Shown: positions 58,500 to 64,000 of the stretch, piece after piece
Numbering within the stretch: position 1 is the stretch's first letter
Layout: each line of letters starts with the position of its first letter
Source of the DNA: CAYREX01 sp964423505
GTDB lineage: Bacteria > Fermentibacterota > Fermentibacteria > Fermentibacterales > JCC-6
Direction of reading: 5' to 3'
DNA: 64,000 nucleotides
Assembly: GCA_964423505.1 (NCBI GenBank)
Contig: CAYREX010000002.1
Span: 62,001-126,000 of the forward strand
Position numbers and translations under genes: made by a program
The notes under the pieces: model-generated
What the model was told of the DNA's origin: nothing
Seen by the model: only the letters and a program-made list of their open reading frames with translations
Database searches by the model: none

Positions 58500-59855
58500 T
58501 CAGACCCCCGGCGCCGCTATGCCGAGTCGGTTCATGCGGGCGAGGAGCGTTGTCCTCTTGAGGCCGAGCCGCCTCGCGGCCTCGGTGCGGTTCCAGCCGC
58601 TGTCCTCGAGCGCCCGCTCTATGTAATGCCTCTCGATGTTCGACAGCACCCCGTCCAGGTCCACATCGCCCTCCTCGGGCAGCTCCTCCCCCCCGGGGAG
58701 GCCCTGGAGCGTCATCCTGGGGGGAAGGTCCCCCATCCTTATCGTCTGCCCGTCGCAGAGCACCGCCGCCCTCTCCATGGTGTTCTCCAGTTCGCGGACG
58801 TTCCCCGGCCAGCGGTGGGAGAGCAGCGTGGATGCCGCCTCGGCGCTCAGCTCCAGCGGATCCGGACCCGGCACCAGCCTCTCCAGGAAGAACTCCGCGA
58901 GCGGGAGTATGTCCTCGGTCCTCTGCCTCAGCGGAGGCACGTGTATCTCGATGACGTTCAGCCTGTAGTAGAGGTCCTCCCTGAAAGAGCCCTCCGCCAT
59001 GGCGCTCTCCAGGCTCGCGTTCGTGGCCGCTATCACCCTGGTGTCGGTGGTCAGGACCTCCGTGCTCCCCACGGGGGTGAACTCTCCGTCCTGCAGCACG
59101 CGGAGGAGCTTAACCTGCATCGCCAGGCTCATGTTGCCTATCTCGTCGAGGAAGAGGGTGCCGCCGTCCGCTACCTGGAAGCGGCCGAGGGTCGTCTGGA
59201 CCGCGCCGGTGAACGCCCCCTTCACGTGACCGAAGAGCTCGCTCTCCAGGAGGCCCTCTGGCAGCGCCCCGGAGTTCACCGAGACGAACTGCTGCGAGGA
59301 GCGTCTGCTGTTGCGGTGGATGGACCTCGCTATGAGCTCCTTGCCGGTGCCGCTCTCGCCGGTTACCAGAACGCTGCTGTCGGTCCTGGCAACCTTCTGG
59401 ACCAGGTCCATCACCTGCTCCATCAGCCTGCTCCGGTAGACTATCTGTGGCGCCGAGCCGCCCTTGACACGGGAGGAGCCCAGCGCCCTCTCCACGGAGG
59501 AGATGACCGTCTCGGTGGTGAAGGGCTTCGGTATGTAGTCGAGGGCGCCCCTGCGCAGCGCCTCCTTCGTGTTCTCTATGGTCGCGTAGCCGGTGACCAC
59601 TATGACCGGCAGGAACGGATGCCGCTTGCCGACGATATCCAGGACCTCCAGGCCGGAGATGTCCGGCAGCCGTATGTCCGTCACCAGGAGGTGGTAGGGG
59701 TCCCGCCCGCGAAGCCTGCGGAGGCCCGCCCTCCCGCTCTCGGCAACCTCGCAGTCGTAGCCGGAGAGCTCCAGCATCTCCCGGAGCAGGTCCCGGACGT
59801 GTTCCTCGTCGTCGATTACCAGTATCCGGAATTTCTTCTTATTGTTCTCCGACAT
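58500..59855 (-). CDS. sigma54-dependent response regulator (NtrC/AtoC family)
   Basis: This 451-residue regulator has a receiver domain (ILVIDDEEHVRDLL, phosphoacceptor in LLVTDIRLPDISG, K in IPKPF) and an AAA+ domain with Walker A GESGTGKELIA. It also has the sigma54 contact loop GHVKGAFTGAV, Walker B GGTLFLDEIGNM, and a Fis-type helix-turn-helix at the C-terminus (EDSGWNRTEAARRLGLKRTT). It would activate sigma54 promoters in response to a histidine kinase, which is not in the window. A promoter places the transcription start at the A of its ATG. Confidence 0.96.
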   Translation of the reverse strand: MSENNKKKFRILVIDDEEHVRDLLREMLELSGYDCEVAESGRAGLRRLRGRDPYHLLVTDIRLPDISGLEVLDIVGKRHPFLPVIVVTGYATIENTKEALRRGALDYIPKPFTTETVISSVERALGSSRVKGGSAPQIVYRSRLMEQVMDLVQKVARTDSSVLVTGESGTGKELIARSIHRNSRRSSQQFVSVNSGALPEGLLESELFGHVKGAFTGAVQTTLGRFQVADGGTLFLDEIGNMSLAMQVKLLRVLQDGEFTPVGSTEVLTTDTRVIAATNASLESAMAEGSFREDLYYRLNVIEIHVPPLRQRTEDILPLAEFFLERLVPGPDPLELSAEAASTLLSHRWPGNVRELENTMERAAVLCDGQTIRMGDLPPRMTLQGLPGGEELPEEGDVDLDGVLSNIERHYIERALEDSGWNRTEAARRLGLKRTTLLARMNRLGIAAPGV

Positions 59856-59861
59856 GCTCGT

Positions 59862-59890
59862 ATCATCGCAGGGCCGCCCCTGCGAGTCAA
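59862..59890 (-). promoter_or_regulatory. promoter of NtrC-type gene, probably leaderless transcript
   Basis: On the minus strand TTGACT (complement 59885-59890) and GATGAT (complement 59862-59867) are 17 bases apart. TGC just before the -10 gives an extended -10 match. The -10 ends 6 bases before ATG 59855, so transcription would begin at or next to the start codon and no ribosome binding site fits. The spacer contains an inverted repeat GCAGGG with CCCTGC (59868-59883), a possible operator. Confidence 0.6.
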
Positions 59891-59909
59891 GATATTGACG
59901 GGAAGAGGC

Positions 59910-61067
59910 ATGAGATCAGGTGTCGAGAAGGCGGCAGCTCTCCTGGCGTCGCTGGCGCTGCTGGCCACCTGCGGGGAGGCGCCGCAGGAGGAGATAGTCA
60001 TTAGGGCCGGGGACGAAGCACCCGCCGGGGGAACACCATCGGCGGACACCCTCGCCCCGGTGCAGCCCCCGCCGGACTCCGCCGGTACGGTGGCCCTCCT
60101 CCCGGCCGACACCCTCGCCCTGCCCGACTCGCTCTTCATGGCGGTGGATTCGACCATTCCCCCGGTCGACAGCCTTCCGGCCGTGGACGGCTCGCCGGCC
60201 CCGGAGGGCGCCGATACGACGGTCGTGCCGGAGGAAGTCCTACCGGGGGAGTGCCCCTGGGAACGGCTGGCCATCGAGGTGAACGGATCCCTCTACGGCA
60301 GCCTCGAGGGGCATTGCGATGAGCCGGAGATACTGGGGGCGCACATATGCAGGTGCCTCTGCTGGGACATGGACCCGTGGAGGTCGATGAACGCCGGGGA
60401 CTCGGTCTACGTCCTGCACGCAGAGGGGGCCACCGGCAGGGAGAACCGGGTCGTGGCACTGCGCTACGTGCCCCGGGAGGGCACCGCCGGCGAGGAGTTG
60501 TCCATGTACAGCTTCCTCCGCGCCGGAGACAACTACGAGTCGTTCTGGTACGCCGGCGGCCTGGAGGTCATGGAGCTCCTCGACTACATGCCCATCACCA
60601 CCTTCGAGGAGATGACATCGCCCTACGGAGAGCCGAGGGGAAGACGGGACCATGCCGGCGTCGACTTCAAGGCCCCGGCGGGGACCCCGGTAAGGACCTG
60701 CAGGGGGGGCACGGTGGGCAGGGTCGACTGGAACACCGACTACAACGGACACTGCGTGGAGGTGGACATAGACGGCGGGTACAGCGAGATCTTTCTCCAC
60801 CTGGAGTCGGTCGCGCCGGGCATCGCGCCGGGAACGACCGTAGAGCAGGGCCAGACGGTAGGATACGTGGGCAATACCGGCAGGACCTCCACCGCCCCCC
60901 ACCTGCACTACCAGATAAACGACGAGTCGGAGAGGACCATCGACCCCTACGTCTTCTACGGCTCCTACAGGAGGAGCCTGACCGGGGCGGACATGGAGGA
61001 GTTTGAGGAGCTCGTCCGAGCGTGCGACCACTGGCTCTCGGGAGGGGGCGGGAGCGGTGGTGAGTGA
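59910..61067 (+). CDS. M23-family peptidase lipoprotein
   Basis: This 385-residue lipoprotein has lipobox LATC (LASLALLATC). A proline/threonine-rich linker is followed by a middle domain and a C-terminal M23 zinc endopeptidase domain. The metal and catalytic residues are in DHAGVDFKAPAG (H, D) and STAPHLHYQI (HxH), with EVDIDGGYSEIFLHLESV between them; all are present, so it is probably active on peptidoglycan cross-links. ATG 59910 follows GGAAGAGG. It is divergent from the NtrC-type gene and its end overlaps the next start. Confidence 0.93.
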   Translation: MRSGVEKAAALLASLALLATCGEAPQEEIVIRAGDEAPAGGTPSADTLAPVQPPPDSAGTVALLPADTLALPDSLFMAVDSTIPPVDSLPAVDGSPAPEGADTTVVPEEVLPGECPWERLAIEVNGSLYGSLEGHCDEPEILGAHICRCLCWDMDPWRSMNAGDSVYVLHAEGATGRENRVVALRYVPREGTAGEELSMYSFLRAGDNYESFWYAGGLEVMELLDYMPITTFEEMTSPYGEPRGRRDHAGVDFKAPAGTPVRTCRGGTVGRVDWNTDYNGHCVEVDIDGGYSEIFLHLESVAPGIAPGTTVEQGQTVGYVGNTGRTSTAPHLHYQINDESERTIDPYVFYGSYRRSLTGADMEEFEELVRACDHWLSGGGGSGGE

Positions 61068-61995
61068 GCAGGGCCGCCGCCGCGCCGTAGTCGTGGCGCT
61101 GAACTGGAACGGCATGGAGGTCCTGGGCGACATGATATCCTCCCTCGCCCCCCAGCTCGAGGGTTCCGATGCGCGGCTGCTGGTCTTCGACAACGCCTCG
61201 GAGGACGGGTCGGACCTGGCGGCCGAGAGCGAGTGGGGGGCGGCTCCCTGGTTCGAGCTGGTCCGCTCGGAGAGGAACCTCGGCTTCGCCGCCGGCGTCA
61301 ACGCCGCGGTGGACATGACCGACGAGCCGGTGGCGGTGATAGCCAACAACGACACCGTCTTCCTCCCCGGCAGCCTCGGGGAGCTGCTGGCCGGTCTCGA
61401 CCGTCATCCCCGGGCGGGGCTCGCCGGGCCGAGGCTGCTCTGGCCGGACCTCTCCCTTCAGCGCTCCATGAGGGACTTCCCCTTCCCCGGAAGCCTCATA
61501 GCCGAGCACCTCCCGCTGCTCCGCAGGCGCGCCGCGAAGTGGTCCCCTCACGACAGGGAGGTGCCGGTGGACTGGATGGTCGGCGCGGTCATGGCCGTGA
61601 GGAGGGAGGCTTTCCGGTCGGCGGGCGGGTTCGACGAGGACTACTTCTTCTACCACGAGGAGACCGACCTGCAGTACAGGATGTCCCGGGAGGGCTGGGA
61701 GAGGTGGTTCATCCCCTCCTCGGAGGTGGTCCACGTCGAGGGCGCCTCGGCCAGGAAGCTGTTTGGCTCGGACAACATGCTGCGGTATATTCCCGGGAAG
61801 CTGCGCTTCCTAGAGAAGCACGGCCGCACCGGCTCCAGGACGCTGTTCAGGCTGTACATGACCCTCCTGCAGACAGCGAGGATGACCGCGGGCCTGGTCC
61901 TGCCGGCCAGGCGCGCCCGGGACGCTCGCTTCAGGGCGGATTACTGCCGCAGGGCTCTGGCGCTCACCTGGAGGGGAGAGCTGGACCGGGGCTAG
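61060..61995 (+). CDS. glycosyltransferase family 2
   Basis: This 311-residue GT-A enzyme begins AVVVALNWNGMEVLGDMI. It has LLVFDNASEDGSDL, NLGFAAGVNAAVDM, AVIANNDTVFLPGSL (DxD-like) and the EDYFFYHEETDLQYRM acidic block, as in O-antigen and rhamnosyl GT2 enzymes. The start is GTG 61060 (or GTG 61057), overlapping the M23 gene. It precedes the carbamoyltransferase by 25 bases, so the two may act on the same glycan. Confidence 0.9.
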   Translation: MSEQGRRRAVVVALNWNGMEVLGDMISSLAPQLEGSDARLLVFDNASEDGSDLAAESEWGAAPWFELVRSERNLGFAAGVNAAVDMTDEPVAVIANNDTVFLPGSLGELLAGLDRHPRAGLAGPRLLWPDLSLQRSMRDFPFPGSLIAEHLPLLRRRAAKWSPHDREVPVDWMVGAVMAVRREAFRSAGGFDEDYFFYHEETDLQYRMSREGWERWFIPSSEVVHVEGASARKLFGSDNMLRYIPGKLRFLEKHGRTGSRTLFRLYMTLLQTARMTAGLVLPARRARDARFRADYCRRALALTWRGELDRG

Positions 61996-62020
61996 GCCCC
62001 GGCAACCCGAAGGAGGGCTT

Positions 62021-63730
62021 TTGGCTTCCGTTCTCGGCATAAACTGCTACAAGCACGACGCCGCCGCGGCGCTGATTGTCGACGGCGAGCTGGTCGCCGC
62101 TGCCGACGAGGAGCGGTTCCGACGCATCAAGCACTACGCCGGGTATCCGGCGATGGCCATCGATTACGTGCTGGACAGCGCCGGGCTGGAGCCCCGGGAG
62201 CTGGACCACGTGGCCTTCTACATGCTCCCCCGGCTGGTCATGAGGGAGAACCTCGCCTACAGCAGGCGCTACCTGACCCGCAGGGGCGGCATCCACTTCC
62301 TTCTCTCCCAGCTCAACGGCGCAAGGAGGATGGCCGCCATCGAGTCCAGGCTCAGGGAGCACCTGGGAGAGGCCACCGCCGCGAGGCTGCACTTCGTCGA
62401 GCACCACGTCGCCCACGCCGAAGCCGGCTTCTACTGCTCCGGCTTCGAAAGCGCCGCCGTCCTGACCATGGACGGAGTCGGCGAGCGCGATACCAGCATA
62501 CTCGCCTCCATTGACCCGGAGGGCGATGTCACCATCCATGCAAGGTCCAGGTTCCCCGACTCCCCGGGAGTGTTCTACAGCGCCGTCACCAGGCATCTCG
62601 GCTTCATGCCGGACAACGACGAGTACAAGGTGATGGGCCTCTCCAGCTACGGAGAGCCGGAGTTCCTCGACCTCTTCCGCAGGATAATCAGCCGTGAAGG
62701 CGGCAGCATACGCGTGGACACCCGCCTGCTGGATATACACATGGGGGTTCACAACGCCGTCTTCCCGGAGGAGGTCACCAGGCGGATAGGACCTCCGAGG
62801 CGGAAGGACGAGCCGCTCGACGAGCTTCACAGGAACGTCGCCTGCTCCGCCCAGAGGGCGCTGGAGGAGGTCGGGCTCGGGCTTGCCCGGCACCTCGGGG
62901 AGATCACCGGGGAGAGGAACCTGGTCGTCTCCGGCGGGGTCGGCCTCAACTGCGTGATGAATGGCCTGCTGGAGAGGGAGTCCGGCTTCGAGAACGTCTA
63001 TCCCCTGCCCGCCTCCCACGACGCCGGCACCTCCCTGGGAGCGGCGGTCAGCGTGCACCGCAGGATGTTCCCGGACGTGCCGCTGACCACGCCGGAGAGC
63101 ATGTACCTGGGCCCCTCCTTCGACGAGGGGGAGGTCCGCTCCGCGCTGGAGATGGCCAGGCTCTCCTGGAGGAGGCCGGACGATCTGGCCGACGTCGCCG
63201 CCTCCCTCGTCGAGGATGGCCGGGTGGTGGCGCTCTTCAACGGCAGGATGGAGTTCGGCCCCAGGGCCCTCGGCAACCGCTCCATACTCGCCGACCCGAG
63301 GGACCCGGGCATGAAGGACAAGGTGAACCACCTGGTGAAGCACCGGGAGCCCTTCCGCCCGTTCTGCCCGAGCTGCCTCGAGGAGGTGGCGGGGGAGTAC
63401 TTCGAGGGCTGCACCGTTGCCCCCTACATGATAAAGACCTATCCGGTGGTGCCGGAGAAGCGGGACGTCATTCCCTCGGTCACCCATGTCGACGGGACCG
63501 CCAGGGTCCAGACCGTCGCGAGGGACGTGAACCCGTTCTACTACGAGGTGATAGAGAGCTTCGGTAGGAGGACCGGCGTGCCGGTGGTGCTGAACACATC
63601 CTTCAACGTGAAGGGCGAGCCGATAGTCACGACTCCGGTCGACGCGATCAGATGCTTCTACGGCACCGGCATAGACGCGCTGGTGATGCCCCCGTTCCTC
63701 CTGCTCAAGGAGCCCGGTGAGCGGAGCTGA
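62021..63730 (+). CDS. carbamoyltransferase, NodU/CmcH family
   Basis: This 569-residue protein has the N-terminal VLGINCYKHDAAAALIVDG (ASKHA-like ATPase part) and HFVEHHVAHAEAGFYCSGF with metal-binding histidines. It also has the C-terminal YrdC-like and conserved RMEFGPRALGNRSILADPR and NTSFNVKGEP. NodU-family enzymes use carbamoyl phosphate to carbamoylate sugars or antibiotics. The start is TTG 62021, with AAGGAGG 5 bases before it. With the GT2 upstream, carbamoylation of a surface glycan is likely, as inference. Confidence 0.94.
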   Translation: MASVLGINCYKHDAAAALIVDGELVAAADEERFRRIKHYAGYPAMAIDYVLDSAGLEPRELDHVAFYMLPRLVMRENLAYSRRYLTRRGGIHFLLSQLNGARRMAAIESRLREHLGEATAARLHFVEHHVAHAEAGFYCSGFESAAVLTMDGVGERDTSILASIDPEGDVTIHARSRFPDSPGVFYSAVTRHLGFMPDNDEYKVMGLSSYGEPEFLDLFRRIISREGGSIRVDTRLLDIHMGVHNAVFPEEVTRRIGPPRRKDEPLDELHRNVACSAQRALEEVGLGLARHLGEITGERNLVVSGGVGLNCVMNGLLERESGFENVYPLPASHDAGTSLGAAVSVHRRMFPDVPLTTPESMYLGPSFDEGEVRSALEMARLSWRRPDDLADVAASLVEDGRVVALFNGRMEFGPRALGNRSILADPRDPGMKDKVNHLVKHREPFRPFCPSCLEEVAGEYFEGCTVAPYMIKTYPVVPEKRDVIPSVTHVDGTARVQTVARDVNPFYYEVIESFGRRTGVPVVLNTSFNVKGEPIVTTPVDAIRCFYGTGIDALVMPPFLLLKEPGERS

Positions 63731-63769
63731 CGCGGCAGCCCGCACCGCTCCGGCAGGGAGGGTCCTCCC

Positions 63770-64000
63770 ATGGTGACCGTACTGGGGAGGGGCACGGTCC
63801 TGGTCGCCGACGACGCCCCGGAGAGGGCCGATGCGCTAAGGAGCAGGATATCCTCCCTCGGCTACTCCGTCAGCATCCAGGAGAGCGCCAGGTCCGCACT
63901 CCGAAGGCTCAGGTCCAGGTCGGTGAACGTGGCGTTGCTCTCCGCCTCGATAGACGACATGCACCCGTCGGCCTTCCTGGAGACCATGAGCAGGGCCAAC
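63770..64000 (+). CDS. receiver-like protein, 5' part (cut by window end)
   Basis: ATG 63770 opens a frame that runs to the end of the window (77 codons visible). The start VLGRGTVLVADDAPERADAL and the order strand-helix-strand resemble a response-regulator receiver, including an acidic DD pair. The expected phosphoacceptor aspartate at the end of the third strand appears as serine (VALLSASIDDMH), so it may be a pseudo-receiver. GGGAGGG precedes the ATG. Nothing can be said of any output domain beyond the edge. Confidence 0.6.
   Translation, partial: MVTVLGRGTVLVADDAPERADALRSRISSLGYSVSIQESARSALRRLRSRSVNVALLSASIDDMHPSAFLETMSRAN

Overview
The window is GC-rich, densely packed bacterial DNA. 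It probably comes from an uncultured diderm (Gram-negative-type) bacterium. The evidence is lipoprotein signal peptides with lipoboxes, a Wza/OPX-like export protein with a Wzz-like partner, an O-antigen-ligase-like protein and beta-barrel-like exported proteins. The V-type rotary ATPase and the fibronectin-like lipoproteins resemble what is seen in FCB-type candidate phyla, but the sequence alone does not fix the taxon and I give no formal assignment. No rRNA, tRNA or CRISPR array was found, and no stretch above 300 bases lacks both a gene and an RNA element.

Region by region: (1) 1-8659 is a V-type ATPase operon in the order (G/H)-I-K-E-C-F-A-B-D. Its K subunit keeps the Na+ ligands known from Enterococcus hirae. 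(2) 8660-9793 is a lower-GC insertion: a REP-associated tyrosine (Y1) transposase flanked by 29-base imperfect inverted repeats, fitted exactly between atpD and a convergent elbB-like gene. (3) 10634-13495 holds a lipoprotein, a PHP-family phosphatase, a tandem pair of c-di-GMP-I (GEMM) riboswitch aptamers with their own promoter in front of a small exported TPR-like protein, and a peroxiredoxin. (4) 13571-32560 is a cell-envelope polysaccharide locus with serS, dgkA, a sugar aminotransferase, a polyprenyl-phosphate glycosylphosphotransferase, many glycosyltransferases, a B12-binding radical SAM protein, a MurJ-type flippase, an O-antigen-ligase-like protein, a zinc-ribbon protein and an unusually long Gre factor. 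(5) 32642-40403 has a Tat-exported protein, a HAD phosphatase, a PP-loop enzyme, a heterodimeric ABC exporter, a PflA-like radical SAM protein and a small exported protein. (6) 40378-42616 has a gene broken by TGA and thiE-thiM under a TPP riboswitch. (7) 42727-50160 is a run of exported proteins and lipoproteins: a 12-copy repeat protein, two recently duplicated lipoproteins, two beta-lactamase-fold proteins without catalytic residues, and a small outer-membrane-like protein. (8) 50296-56319 has argF, an OPX/Wzz pair, rsgA, ftsB and eno. (9) 56511-59855 is a two-gene regulator operon (NtrC type, then HD-GYP). (10) 59910-64000 has an M23 peptidase lipoprotein, a GT2, a NodU-type carbamoyltransferase and the start of a receiver-like protein.

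How the genes connect: envelope polysaccharide synthesis and export (regions 4, 8 and 10) is the main theme. c-di-GMP signalling appears twice, as an HD-GYP phosphodiesterase-type response regulator and as the tandem riboswitch. Operons are tight, with many 4-base ATGA overlaps. In two places (thiE and rsgA) the best-supported start is a CTG inside a CTGA overlap behind a strong ribosome binding site. Several genes are followed by strong GC-rich hairpins without U tracts. The most distinctive items are the zero-spacer tandem riboswitch, the 12-copy aspartate/tyrosine repeat protein, the duplicated lipoproteins, the beta-lactamase-fold pair and the in-frame TGA gene.
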